Origin: JAODBQ01 sp047602055
Lineage (GTDB): Bacteria > Actinomycetota > Acidimicrobiia > Acidimicrobiales > Ilumatobacteraceae
DNA: 64,000 nt
Assembly: GCA_047602055.1 (NCBI GenBank)
Contig: JASGIG010000001.1
Span: 1,736,001 to 1,800,000, forward strand
Reading direction: 5' to 3'
A model generated the notes under the pieces. It searched no databases. It saw only the letters and a list, made by a program, of their open reading frames with translations, and was not told the DNA's origin. Shown piece after piece: positions 16,726 to 25,298 of the stretch (position 1 is the first letter of the stretch; every line of letters starts with the position of its first letter). The position numbers and the translations under genes are program-made.

Positions 16726-17038
16726 TGACAGGTGGCGCACAGCGTCGCGCCGGGCAGTGCTTCGAGCCGCTCGGCGCCGCTCGACCGCCGCAGGGCTGGC
16801 AGACGCCGGAGGCGCCGGCGTCGAGCTGGTCGACCGCGGCCTGGGCGTCGTCGGCCACCTTGCGGGCGGCCGACAGCAGCGTGCGCCGGTTGTCGCGATC
16901 CTCCTGGATCGTCCCGGCGTCGGCGAGGGTTTGCGCGTCCTCCTGCTCCAGGCGGTGCAGCTGCTCGGCGGCGTGGTCGCGCTCGGCGCGCAGCTGGGCG
17001 GCGCGCTCGGCGAGGATGGGTTGGTGGACGCCAGGCAT
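16725..17038 (-). pseudogene. DksA/TraR-type zinc-finger protein remnant
   Basis: A coiled-coil region (residues about 8-70, rich in E, A, L, R) leads to DAGASGVCQPCGG; one missing base then shifts to the frame reading SGAERLEALPGATLCATCQ. Together these give the C-x2-C...C-x2-C zinc finger and RLEA motif of DksA-like RNA-polymerase-binding proteins. The frameshift lies between the two cysteine pairs. The 3' end merges into gdhA sequence, so a deletion probably fused the two genes during decay. The frameshift alone could be a sequencing error, but the chimeric 3' end argues otherwise. Confidence 0.75.
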
Positions 17039-17154
17039 CACCTCGTTCGGCGGACGGCAAGCGTCGGGCCGCACGGTTCGTCGGAGTGGTTGGTCGACCC
17101 TCCTCAACCGGGCGCGCAGGATGGGGACCTGGCCGACATCTTGCGGTGGGTCCG

Positions 17155-17532
17155 ATGAGCATCGACCTCGACGGTCTCGTGCGCCTGGAGGCGGCGGTGT
17201 GGCAGGCGCTGGTCGACGGCGATGCGGCGGCCGACGCCCGGCTGCTCTCGGACGACTTCGTCGGCGTCTACCCGACCGGTGTGGCGACCCGCGCCGATCA
17301 CGTCGACCAGCTCGCCGGCGGCGCGACGGTGGCGACCTTCTCGTTGGAGGGTGCGCGCATGGTGCCGGTGTCCGACGACGCCGCGCTGCTCGTCTACCTG
17401 GCGACCTACGTGCGCCCAGGCGCCACCGAGCCCGAGTCGATGTACGTCAGCTCCCTGTGGTGCCGGCGCGACGGCCGCTGGCTGAACACCTTCAGCCAGG
17501 ACACCCCCGCCACCGGCGAACGAGTCGTCTGA
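17155..17532 (+). CDS. NTF2-like/DUF4440-type small protein
   Basis: 125 aa with the cone-fold pattern of SnoaL/DUF4440 proteins: N-terminal helix EAAVWQALVDGDAAADARLLSDD, then FVGVYPTG and a final SSLWCRRDGRWLNTFSQDTP. These act as small lyases or isomerases, or are binding proteins; no catalytic residue can be assigned. Start ATG 17155 with weak GGTGGG upstream. Confidence 0.75.
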   Translation: MSIDLDGLVRLEAAVWQALVDGDAAADARLLSDDFVGVYPTGVATRADHVDQLAGGATVATFSLEGARMVPVSDDAALLVYLATYVRPGATEPESMYVSSLWCRRDGRWLNTFSQDTPATGERVV

Positions 17533-17573
17533 CCCCCGGTCACCCTGGGCGGTGGACGTGGCAACCTTGCCGC

Positions 17574-17996
17574 ATGGATCTCCGTTGGCTCGATGCCTCC
17601 GACGTCGATGCCGTGTTGGCGGCGAGCGCCCTGTTCGATGCGCCCGCGGTCGAGACGTGGGCGAGGGAGCTCCTCGAACAGCCCAACCATCACCTCTGCA
17701 TCGCCGACCTGGACGCGGAGCCGGCCGGCTTCGTCACCGGGATCGAGATGACCCACCCCGACAAGGGGACCGAGATGTTCCTGTACGAGCTCGGCGTCGA
17801 CGAGCCCTCCCGAGGTCGCGGTGTCGCCAAGGCGCTCGTCCGAGCGCTGATCGCTCGGGCCGAGGCGCGTGGTTGCTACGGCGTGTGGACGTTGACGGAG
17901 CGGGCCAACACGGCGGCGCTGGCGACGTACCGCAGCACGAGCCCGGACGAGGAGTCCGACGAGGTCATGCTCGGTTGGACCCTCCGGGCGCGCTGA
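17574..17996 (+). CDS. GNAT acetyltransferase, similar in layout to AAC(3)-I proteins
   Basis: 140 aa. Acetyl-CoA-binding segment LGVDEPSRGRGVAKALVRAL in the middle, followed by TERANTAALATYRST and SDEVMLGW, a layout resembling the AAC(3)-I aminoglycoside acetyltransferase branch. An actual antibiotic substrate is not established by this. CAACCT sits 6 nt before ATG 17574, a weaker version of the leaderless pattern. It is convergent with thiQ (3 bp apart). Confidence 0.8.
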   Translation: MDLRWLDASDVDAVLAASALFDAPAVETWARELLEQPNHHLCIADLDAEPAGFVTGIEMTHPDKGTEMFLYELGVDEPSRGRGVAKALVRALIARAEARGCYGVWTLTERANTAALATYRSTSPDEESDEVMLGWTLRAR

Positions 17997-17999
17997 CGG

Positions 18000-18629
18000 T
18001 CACGGGCCGATCGTCGTCACCCGATCGGCGATCGTCTCGGCTTCCGCTGGGTCGTGGGTGACGAGGACGGCGGTGGTGCCCGTCGCCTGCAGCAGGCCGG
18101 CGAGGTCGAGCGCGAGGCGGTCGTGCAGGTCGCGGTCGAGGCCGGTCAGCGGTTCGTCGAGCAGCAGGACCTTCGGCTGCGCGGCCAGCGACCGGGCGAG
18201 GGCGACGCGCTTGGCCTCGCCGCCGGAGAGCCGGTCGACGCTGCGGCCCTCGAAGCCAGCGAGACCGACGAGGTCGAGCGCGGATGCCACCGCGCGGGCG
18301 ATGTCGGCCCGCGGCGTGCGCCGCATCCGCAGGCCGAAGCCGACGTTGCCGGCGACGTCGAGGTGCGGGAACAGCTGGTCGTCCTGGAACACCATGCCGA
18401 CGTCGCGCCGGTGCGCCGGCAGCCGGGTGACGTCGCGGCCGTCGACCCACACGCTGCCGGCGTCGGGTTCCAGCAGCCCGGCGATCACCCGCAGCACCGT
18501 GCTCTTGCCGCTGCCCGACGGGCCGAGCAGGGCGAGCACCTCGCCCGGCTCCAGCGCCATCGACATGCCGTCGACGACGGTCCGCGCCCCGAACCGCACG
18601 ACGAGGTCGCGCACCTCCAGCGCGGTCAC
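18000..18629 (-). CDS. thiQ: Thiamine ABC transporter ATP-binding protein
   Basis: 209 aa ABC ATPase: Walker A GPSGSGKST, signature LSGGEAKRVALARSLA, Walker B VLLLDEPLTGLD and the switch His in LVTHDPAEAE. The short length without a C-terminal regulatory domain is typical of ThiQ. It is the last gene of a riboswitch-headed thiamine operon, and its start overlaps the permease stop (ATGA). The specificity assignment rests on the operon and the TPP riboswitch. Confidence 0.88.
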   Translation of the reverse strand: MTALEVRDLVVRFGARTVVDGMSMALEPGEVLALLGPSGSGKSTVLRVIAGLLEPDAGSVWVDGRDVTRLPAHRRDVGMVFQDDQLFPHLDVAGNVGFGLRMRRTPRADIARAVASALDLVGLAGFEGRSVDRLSGGEAKRVALARSLAAQPKVLLLDEPLTGLDRDLHDRLALDLAGLLQATGTTAVLVTHDPAEAETIADRVTTIGP

Positions 18630-20291
18630 ACCCGGTCCCGTTCCCGGTGACGGCGCCAGCCGACGCGGGCCGGATTCCGGAGCGGGAACGCTTCACTTCC
18701 CGGCCCGCGTTCGTGGGTGCCGGCGTCGGCGAGGGCGAGCACGATCGCGGTGAGCACGAGCAGGATCGTCGCGGTGGCGAAGCCCTGGGCGCGGTTCAGC
18801 TCGCCGGGGCGGCCGAGCAGCCGGCCGACGGCGATCGGCAGGGTCTCCCGGCCGGTGCGGGTGAGGAACGTCGTCGCCCCGAACTCGCCGAGCGAGATCG
18901 CCGCGGCGAACCCGGCACCGGCGACGACCGGGCGCAGGATCGCCCGGCCGTCGACGGCCAGCCAGGCGCGCACCGGCGACGCACCGAGCGTCGCCGCCGC
19001 GGCGCGCAGGTCCGGCGGCACGGCGCGCAGCACCGGCACGAGCAGGCGGACGACGAACGGCGTGGCGACGAGCGCCTGCCCGACGGGGACCAGCCACCAT
19101 GCCGTGCGCCAGTCGAACGGCGGTCGGCCGAAGGCCAGCAGCATGCCGAAGCCGATGGTCACCGCCGACGTGCCGAGCGGCAGCATCGTCCCGGCGTCGA
19201 GCAGCCGTCCGGCGCGCCCGGCGGCGGTGATCGCCAGCGCGGCGAGCGCCGCCGGCGACCGTCGCCAGCACCGCGGCGACGAGCGCGTCGCACAGCGACT
19301 GCCACGTCGAGGCCCACACGTCGACGCCGAGCGACAGCCCGCGCCGCGTCGCCCCACCGAGCCGGCGCCACGCCTCGAGCGACCAGCCGTCGCCGACGTC
19401 GAACGAGCGTCGGACCATCGCCGCCAGCGGCACCACCATCACCACGACGACCCCGACGACCGTGACGGCGACCAACCATCGTGAGCCGAGACCGCGCACC
19501 CGCCGCCGCGGTGCCCGGCCGTGCAACGCCACGGCGGCGCGGCGCTGCTGGCGCGTCGACACGGCGACGAGCACGGCGAGCACCAGCAGCTGGGCGACCG
19601 ACAGGACGGCGGCGCCGCCGACGTCGCCGAGCTGCGTCGCCCGCCGGGCGATCTCCACCTCGATCGTCGGGTTCGCCGCCCCGCCGAGCAGCACGACGAC
19701 GCCGAACGACGTGAAGCTGAACAGGAACACCACCGACGCCGCCGCCCAGATCGCCGGGCGCAGCAGCGGCAGGACGACGTGGCGGGCCACCTGCCACGTC
19801 GAGGCGCCGAGCGTGCGCGCCGCCCCGGTGAGGTCCGGGGGCAGCACCGCCCACATCCCGCCGACGAGGCGGACGACCACGGCGACGTTGAAGAACACGT
19901 GGGCGGCGATCACGGCCCGCGCCGTCGACTGCCAGCTGCCCGGCAGGATCGCCACGAACGCCGCGCCGACGACGACCGTCGGCAGCATGAACGGCACCGT
20001 CACGGTCGCCAGCACGGCCCGCCGCCCGCGGAAGTCGAAGCGGGCCAGCACGTACGCCGGCACCAGCCCGACTGCCAGCGTCAGCACGGTGCTCAACACC
20101 GCCTGCCACACCGTGAACCACACCACCCGCCCGAGGCCGGGCGCCGAGAGCGTGTCGGCGATCGTGCCCGGCTCGACCACCCGGGCGAGAAGGGCGATCA
20201 GCGGCCACAGGTAGAAGACGCCGAGGAGGACGACGACCGGCGCGGCCAGCGCGGCGAGGAACCACCGCGGCAGGCGGTTCCAGCGCGGCAT
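18626..20291 (-). CDS. thiP: Thiamine ABC transporter permease, two-domain; apparent frameshift near 19250
   Basis: Two binding-protein-dependent permease domains in one chain, each with an EAA-type loop (GAARTLGASTWQVARHVVLPL, then AAAATLGASPVRAWL), matching ThiP/FbpB architecture with about 12 membrane helices. Frame one runs from ATG 20291 to VAAVLATVAGG; the sensible continuation (LAALAITAAGRAGRLLDAG) is in the next frame. Removing one G in GGCGGCGC near 19250 gives exactly 554 codons. The break is either a real inactivating mutation or one extra base from sequencing. Transports thiamine or TPP released by ThiB. Confidence 0.85.
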
Positions 20292-20308
20292 CGCCGGGCT
20301 CGACGTCG

Positions 20309-21427
20309 TCAGCGCAGCACCACCTGGGTCCACTGGTCCTGCCACGTCGTGCGGTTGGCCTCGATCTGCTCGGGCGGCACGGTCAGCGGATCGTCGGGCA
20401 CGACGGCGTACTTGGCGAACACGTCCGGGAGGGCGACGTCGGCGCGTGCCGGGTAGACGTACAGGTTCAGCGGCAGCTCGGCCTGGAAGCGCTCACCGAC
20501 CAGGAAGTCGACCAGCTGCTGGGCCGCGGCCTCGTGCTTCGTGCCGCGCAGGATCCCGGCGAACTCCACCTGGCGGAAGCACGTCGACGGAACCACGCCG
20601 GTCGGCGCGGTCTCCGGCGCCGTCGCCGCCCCGAGCACCTCGGCCGGCGGGCTGCTGCCGTAGGAGACGACGAGCGGGCGGTCGCCGGTGGAGCCGGCTG
20701 CGCCGCTGAAGTCGTCGTAGTACGCGGTGGTCCACGAGTCGTCGACCTTGACGCCGTTGGCGCGCAGCGCCTTCCAGTAGTCCTGCCAGCCGTCCTCGCC
20801 CGAGTGGGCGATCGTCGCCAGCAGGAACGCCAAGCCGGGCGACGACGTCCCCGGGTTCTCGACGACGAGCAGGTCCTTGTACGCCGGTTGCGTCAGGTCG
20901 TCGAGCGACGCCGGCACGGCGAGACCCTTGCCGGCGAACCACGCGGCGTCGTAGTTGACGCAGACGTCGCCGAAGTCGACCGGGGTCGCCTCGCCGTTGG
21001 GGACGAGGGCGGTGAGCGCCGGGTCGATCGAGGCCAGCGCCGGCGACTCGTACGGCGTGAACACGTCGCCGTCGAGCGCGGAGGACAGCAGCGTGTTGTC
21101 GACGCCCCACATCACGTCGCCCTCGGGGTTGCCGGCGGTGAGCTTGGCCTTGGCGACCATCGTGCCGGCGTCGCCGGCGACGGCGAGCGTGACGCCGATC
21201 CCGGTCTGGGCGGTGAACTCGGCGAGCGCGTCGTTGAGTGGCGTGTCCGACGTCGGGAACGAGTCGTAGACGACCATCGTCAGCTTCGTCCCGGCGGTCG
21301 GCGTCGACGCGGGCGTGGACGCCGTCGTCGAGCCGGCTGTCGTCGAGCCCGATGCGCCGTCGGAGCTGCAGGCCGCCAGCGCCAGTGCCCCGGCCACGAC
21401 CGTCGCGGTGAGCAACCGGCGCCTCAC
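20309..21427 (-). CDS. thiB: Thiamine-binding lipoprotein of ABC transporter
   Basis: 372 aa from GTG 21427. Lipoprotein signal with lipobox LALAAC, then a Ser/Thr/Ala-rich tether and a ThiB-like domain starting LTMVVYDSF. Conserved features include GDVMWGVDNTLL, the DFGDVCVNYD strand and WTTAYYDDF. Binds thiamine or its phosphates outside the membrane. The start overlaps the thiN stop (GTGA). The permease gene begins 18 bp after its stop. Confidence 0.9.
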   Translation of the reverse strand: MRRRLLTATVVAGALALAACSSDGASGSTTAGSTTASTPASTPTAGTKLTMVVYDSFPTSDTPLNDALAEFTAQTGIGVTLAVAGDAGTMVAKAKLTAGNPEGDVMWGVDNTLLSSALDGDVFTPYESPALASIDPALTALVPNGEATPVDFGDVCVNYDAAWFAGKGLAVPASLDDLTQPAYKDLLVVENPGTSSPGLAFLLATIAHSGEDGWQDYWKALRANGVKVDDSWTTAYYDDFSGAAGSTGDRPLVVSYGSSPPAEVLGAATAPETAPTGVVPSTCFRQVEFAGILRGTKHEAAAQQLVDFLVGERFQAELPLNLYVYPARADVALPDVFAKYAVVPDDPLTVPPEQIEANRTTWQDQWTQVVLR

Positions 21428-22077
21428 GGGATCACCACCGTGAGGACGCCGTCGGCCACCGAGATGCGCGTCGCCCGGTCGCGCACCGCAGAGGTCAGGT
21501 TGCTGACCCCGAGCGCCGAGCCCGGCGCGAGATCGGCGCTGCGCAGCGGCCAGCGGGCGTCGCGCACGTCGACACCGCGGCACGGCCCGTGCAGGGCGAA
21601 GACCGAGAACGTCGTGCCCGCCGGCTCCTCGACGAGCGTGACCCCGTGGCCGGGGTGCAGGACGTGCACCCGCGTCTCGCCGAGCAGGGCGCGCACCGAA
21701 CCGAGGCCGGCCAGCACCGGCGCGCCGAGCGCGATCAGCGCCCCGAGCGTGTGGTCGAGCCGGTCGCCGGCGCCGCCGAGCAGCAGCAGGTCGGTCGCCC
21801 CGTCGACCGCCACCGCCTGGGCCAGCGCCAGCTCGGTGTCGGTGGCGTCCTTGTCGCGCGGCAGCTCGCGGATCGCCACCGAGTGGGCGTACGCCCACAT
21901 CTTCCCGTTGGCGCTGATGCTGTCGAGGTCGCCGACGAGCGCACTCGGCTGCAGCCCGAGGCGCACGGCGTGGTCGAGACCGCTGTCGGCGGCGATGACC
22001 GTCGCCTCGTCCTCGACCAGCTCCAGCGCCCGGGGCGACAGGTCGCCGCCACCGATGGTCACCACCACTTGCGTCAT
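21424..22077 (-). CDS. thiN: Thiamine diphosphokinase-like protein, first gene of thiamine operon
   Basis: 217 aa. Motifs of thiamine pyrophosphokinase: IAADSGLDHAVRLG, GDLDSI, and DKDATDTELALA, where the Asp-rich segments bind Mg-ATP and thiamine, then LGGAGDRLDHTLG. It converts thiamine to TPP. Two in-frame ATGs exist; the second (22077) is chosen because GGAGGG lies 6 nt upstream, whereas the first (22083) abuts it. GGAGGG is also the 3' end of the TPP aptamer, so translation would be blocked when TPP binds. Confidence 0.9.
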   Translation of the reverse strand: MTQVVVTIGGGDLSPRALELVEDEATVIAADSGLDHAVRLGLQPSALVGDLDSISANGKMWAYAHSVAIRELPRDKDATDTELALAQAVAVDGATDLLLLGGAGDRLDHTLGALIALGAPVLAGLGSVRALLGETRVHVLHPGHGVTLVEEPAGTTFSVFALHGPCRGVDVRDARWPLRSADLAPGSALGVSNLTSAVRDRATRISVADGVLTVVIP

Positions 22078-22083
22078 CGTCAT

Positions 22084-22187
22084 CCCTCCGCTGGCATTAC
22101 CCAGATCAGGTCGTGCGGTCGGTGACGGCGGCCACCCTCTCAGCCCGCCGATCCCGCGAGCTTCCCGGTATGTGTCGGGGACCGAGG
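22084..22187 (-). ncRNA. TPP riboswitch (THI element)
   Basis: On the minus strand the conserved CTGAGA (complement of 22138-22143) is followed by a variable stem and then ACCTGATCTGGGTAATGCCA and GCGGAGGGA, which match the TPP aptamer consensus closely. The aptamer sits between the EamA stop and the thiN start and overlaps the ribosome binding site, pointing to translational control of the thiN-thiB-thiP-thiQ operon. Confidence 0.95.
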
Positions 22188-23093
22188 CTACCCGCGGCTG
22201 CGCAGGACCGTCAGGGTGACGAGGCTGACGACGACGACCGCCATGCCGAGGACCTGCAGCGGCACGATCGTCGCCCCGAGCAGCAGCACCGACCAGCTCA
22301 CGGCGAGCGCCGGCTGCGCGGCCTGCATGATGCTGATCGTCGCCACCGGCACGCTGCGCTGGGCGAAGACGACGAGGGCATGCGCGGCGGTCCCGGTGAG
22401 CACGACCAGCGCCAGGATGAACGGCACCGAGTGCCACGTCACCGCCAGCAGGTCACCCGTGCCGGCAGCGAGCGGCAGGACCGCGATCGCGGCGATCGGC
22501 ATCACCGAGGCCATCACGGTCACCACGTCCATGCCGACGCGCATCAGCCGGCTGGACACGAGGTACGCGCACCAGAACGACATCGACACGAACGCCATCG
22601 CGTTGCCGAACCAGCTGGCCTCGCCGTTCGCCGGGGCGCTGAACAGGACGAGCGCGAGGCCGGCGAGCGTCGTCGTCCCCAGCACGATCAGCGCCGGCGT
22701 GGCCCGCTCGCCGAAGCGCCACACGCCGATCGGCACGAGCAGCACCGGGGTCAGCGAGACGATGAACTCGGCGTTGGCGACGGTCGTGTGCGTGACCGCG
22801 CTGAAGAACAGCGTGATGTTGACGCCGAAGGCGATGCCCGGCACGACGGCGCGGCGCAGCTCGGTGCGACTCGGCAGCCGGTGGTGGACGGCGCGCATCA
22901 CGACGAGCCAGATCACGCTGGAGCCGATCATCCGCCAGAACGCCATCGTCGGGCCGGGGATCGACGCCTTCTTGATCAGCGTGCTGCTCGTGCTGAACAG
23001 CAGCACGGCGAGCGCGACGCCGAGCATCCCGACGAGCGTCGAGCCGCGGCGCAGGCGCGCCCGTGCCGTCACGGCGGCCGGGGAGGCCGTCAC
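22188..23093 (-). CDS. EamA-family (drug/metabolite) transporter
   Basis: 301 aa, about ten hydrophobic helices in two EamA repeats (the first starting LGVALAVLLFSTSSTLIKKA, the second AMAFVSMSFWCAYLVSS). Exporters or importers of small metabolites; substrate unknown. Start GTG 23093 overlaps the reading frame end of the CDF gene (GTGA). Its stop is immediately followed by the TPP riboswitch of the next operon. Confidence 0.85.
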   Translation of the reverse strand: MTASPAAVTARARLRRGSTLVGMLGVALAVLLFSTSSTLIKKASIPGPTMAFWRMIGSSVIWLVVMRAVHHRLPSRTELRRAVVPGIAFGVNITLFFSAVTHTTVANAEFIVSLTPVLLVPIGVWRFGERATPALIVLGTTTLAGLALVLFSAPANGEASWFGNAMAFVSMSFWCAYLVSSRLMRVGMDVVTVMASVMPIAAIAVLPLAAGTGDLLAVTWHSVPFILALVVLTGTAAHALVVFAQRSVPVATISIMQAAQPALAVSWSVLLLGATIVPLQVLGMAVVVVSLVTLTVLRSRG

Positions 23094-23103
23094 GGCGTCG
23101 CCG

Positions 23104-24025
23104 TCATGTCGTGGCCGGGCGACGGATGTCCGGCTCGATGTACACCGTGGTGGCGGTCGGCACGGCAGCGCGGCAGCGAGCGCTCGGCGTCGTCGATCGC
23201 CTTCGACAGCCCCGCGTTGTCGAGGCCGTGGTCGAACTCGATCTTGGCGGCGACGAGCAGGTCCTCCGGCCCGAGGTGCATCGTCCGCAGGTGGATGATC
23301 CCGCGCACCGATGCCGGGACGACGAGCGCCGCCTCGATCGCCTGCTGGTCGTCGTCGCTGGCGGCCTCGCCGATGAGGAGGCCCTTCATCTCCGTCGCGA
23401 GCGTGATGGCGATGACGACGAGCAGCGCGCCGATGGCGATGGAGCCGACGGCATCGAAGCGTGGGTTGCCGGTGATCTCGGCGAGGATCAGGCCGGCAAG
23501 GGCGAAGAACAGGCCGAGCAGGGCGCCGCTGTCCTCGAGCAGGACGACGGGCAGCTCCGGCGACTTCGTCACGTGGATGAACCGCCACCAGCTCTGGCCC
23601 GACTGCTTCGACGGGCGGGCCTCGTGCACCGCGGTGCGCAGCGACAACGACTCCAACACGATGGCCACGCCGAGGATGACGAAGGCGACGATCGGGCTCT
23701 CCACCTCGTGGGGGTGGATCAGCTTCTCGATGCCCTCGTACAGCGCGAACAGGCCACCGAGGCTGAACAGCACGAGGGCGACGACGAACGCCCAGAAGTA
23801 GCGCTCCGGCCCGTAGCCGAACGGATGGGCGGCGTCGGCCTTGCGCTTGCCGCGGCGGGAGCCGAACATCAGCAGCGCCTGGTTGCCGGTGTCGGCCAGC
23901 GAGTGCATCGACTCGGCGAGCAGGCCGGCCGAGCGGGTGATCGCGAAGCCGACCAGCTTGGCGACGGCGATGCCGAGGTTGGCGAGGAACGCGGCGATGA
24001 TCGCTTTGCGGCTGCCCTCGGTCAC
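23104..24025 (-). CDS. Cation diffusion facilitator (zinc/divalent metal exporter); frameshift near its 3' end
   Basis: CDF protein of about 306 residues: six membrane helices, with the metal-site motif SMHSLADTGNQ in helix 2 and FDAVGSIAIG in helix 5, then a cytoplasmic domain. After AIDDAERSL the frame becomes PRCRADRHHGVHRAG; one base over it reads AVPTATTVYIEPDIRRPATT and a stop, the normal CDF ending. One extra base near 23170 explains this. Uncorrected, the frame stops at 23090. The start is GTG 24025 or ATG 24043. Confidence 0.85.
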
Positions 24026-24041
24026 CCGGGAAGACTGGCAC

Positions 24042-24276
24042 ATGGCCGGCAGCAGCAGACTCGTGGACGGGCGGATCGCTCTCGTCGCCGGCGGGGGTCG
24101 CGGCATCGGCCGCGGCATCAGCGAGCTGCTGGCCGCGGACGGTGCGACCGTCGCGGTGAAGTACCGCCGTGACGCCGATGCCGCGACCGCGACGCTCGAC
24201 GTGATCGCTGTGGCCGTGCAGCGAGGGCGCCGGCGACGTCACCGGTCAGCGCATCGAGTGCAACGGTGGCGGGTAG
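24042..24276 (+). pseudogene. Short-chain dehydrogenase remnant with internal deletion
   Basis: ATG 24042 opens an SDR N terminus with the nucleotide-binding motif GGGRGIGRG (residues about 17-25), reads about 55 residues, then jumps to GAGDVTGQRIECNGGG and a stop, which is the C-terminal strand of an SDR. Roughly 180 codons, including the Tyr-x3-Lys active site, are missing, and the frames do not join. The stop TAG supplies part of a -10 box for the next gene. Confidence 0.8.
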
Positions 24277-24279
24277 CGT
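24274..24279 (+). promoter_or_regulatory. -10 box for leaderless nfu transcript
   Basis: TAGCGT with 7 nt to ATG 24287; its TAG is the stop of the SDR remnant. Confidence 0.5.
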
Positions 24280-24286
24280 CGAACGC

Positions 24287-24964
24287 ATGAGCATGAGTAG
24301 CCCGCTGGCACCACAGAGCCCGCTGGCTGCCGCCGCTGCTGCGCCGACCGATGGCGACCGCACGATCGTCGACATCACCGCCGCGGCGATGGCCCAGCTG
24401 ATCGAGCTGCGCTCCACCGAACCCGACGCCGAGCGTCTCGGCCTGCGCCTCGAGGTCGTCAGCTCGCCCGGCGAGGACTTCCGCTACGACCTGTCGCTCG
24501 ACGTCGTCACCAAGGCGGCGTTCAGCGACGAGGTGCGCACCGTCACAGCCGACGACAAGAGCATCAAGGTGATCGTCCCGGCGCGCGACGTCGACCTGCT
24601 GCAGGGTGCCGTGCTCGACCACACCGAGTCGCAGGGGCTGGTGATCCGCAACCCGAATCGGCCGAAGCCCCCGGTCGTCGAGGGCTTGACGTCCGACGAC
24701 GCGTTGAGCGCGGAGATCGAGGCGCTCGTCTCGTCGGAGGTCAACCCGGCACTCGCCGCGCACGGCGGGTTCGTGACCTACGTCGGCCACGACGGCGAGG
24801 GCACCGTCTACATGACGATGGGCGGCGGCTGCCACGGCTGCTCGATGAGCAAGATGACGATGCTCGACGGCGTCCAGACGATGCTGTCCGAGCAGATCCC
24901 CGCGGTCGAGCGGGTCAAGGACCTCACCGACCACGCCACGGGCGAGAACCCCTACTACTCCTGA
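24287..24964 (+). CDS. NfuA-like iron-sulfur carrier protein
   Basis: 225 aa. N-terminal degenerate A-type (IscA-like) domain, in which the usual GGCSGF is replaced by SSPGEDFRYDL so the cysteine is lost, as in NfuA. A linker leads to a C-terminal NifU domain with GGGCHGCSMS, whose C-x2-C binds a 4Fe-4S cluster shared between monomers. It delivers clusters to apoproteins. Translation starts at ATG 24287, supported by the -10 box 7 nt upstream. Confidence 0.88.
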   Translation: MSMSSPLAPQSPLAAAAAAPTDGDRTIVDITAAAMAQLIELRSTEPDAERLGLRLEVVSSPGEDFRYDLSLDVVTKAAFSDEVRTVTADDKSIKVIVPARDVDLLQGAVLDHTESQGLVIRNPNRPKPPVVEGLTSDDALSAEIEALVSSEVNPALAAHGGFVTYVGHDGEGTVYMTMGGGCHGCSMSKMTMLDGVQTMLSEQIPAVERVKDLTDHATGENPYYS

Positions 24965-24965
24965 T

Positions 24966-24986
24966 GGTCGGGGCTTCGCCCCGACC
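24966..24986 (+). terminator. Perfect 9-bp hairpin after nfu gene
   Basis: GGTCGGGGC-TTC-GCCCCGACC immediately after the stop codon. There is no U-tract; a plausible GC-rich terminator or 3' stabiliser. Confidence 0.5.
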
Positions 24987-25062
24987 TGTGCGGCCGGCTC
25001 CCTGGCGGTCGCACCGCCGCGCGGCACTTGGCGCAGGTCGGTGGCCCGCCGCCCGGATGCTC

Positions 25063-25248
25063 GTGCCGCTGGTCGCGATTCGAGATGTGCGCACCTGGAC
25101 GGTACATCTCGCATCTCCCCGGTCGTGCCGCTGGTCGCGATTCGAGATGTGCGCACCTGGACGGCACATCTCGCATCTCCCCGGTCGTGCCGCTGGTCGC
25201 GATTCGAGATGTGCGCACCTGGACGGCACATCTCGCATCGTTCGACGG
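25063..25248. repeat. Three tandem 62-bp units, each encoding a hairpin
   Basis: Units start at 25063, 25125 and 25187 and are identical except for one base, with the third diverging after about 52 bp. Each holds CGAGATGTGC, an 11-nt loop GCACCTGGACG and GCACATCTCG, a perfect 10-bp stem (one wobble in unit 1). They fill the 334-bp gap between the nfu gene (stop 24964) and the next start at 25299. No coding sequence is supported here. Confidence 0.92.
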
Positions 25249-25285
25249 CCGGCGGCCCGCTTGGGGATGTGTCACACCCATTCCG

Positions 25286-25291
25286 TAGGCT
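25286..25291 (+). promoter_or_regulatory. -10 box for leaderless HMGCS-like transcript
   Basis: TAGGCT, 7 nt before ATG 25299. Confidence 0.5.
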
Positions 25292-25298
25292 CGTGGGC

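Noticed and set aside
16740..17160. Plus-strand coding region through the dksA/gdhA block
   Set aside because: The plus-strand frames are Arg/Ala-rich without any recognisable motif, while the minus strand gives clear DksA and GDH segments in three frames.
17574..17996. Definite aminoglycoside resistance gene
   Set aside because: The layout resembles AAC(3)-I, but GNAT proteins are too diverse for a resistance call without alignment or assay.
25063..25248. CRISPR array
   Set aside because: The 62-bp units are contiguous and nearly identical over their full length, so there are no unique spacers, and no cas genes are in the window.
25028..25288. Protein-coding ORF across the 62-bp repeats, continuous with the HMGCS-like gene
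   Set aside because: Its peptide is merely the repeated translation of the hairpin units; the conserved protein begins at 25299 and has its own -10 box.
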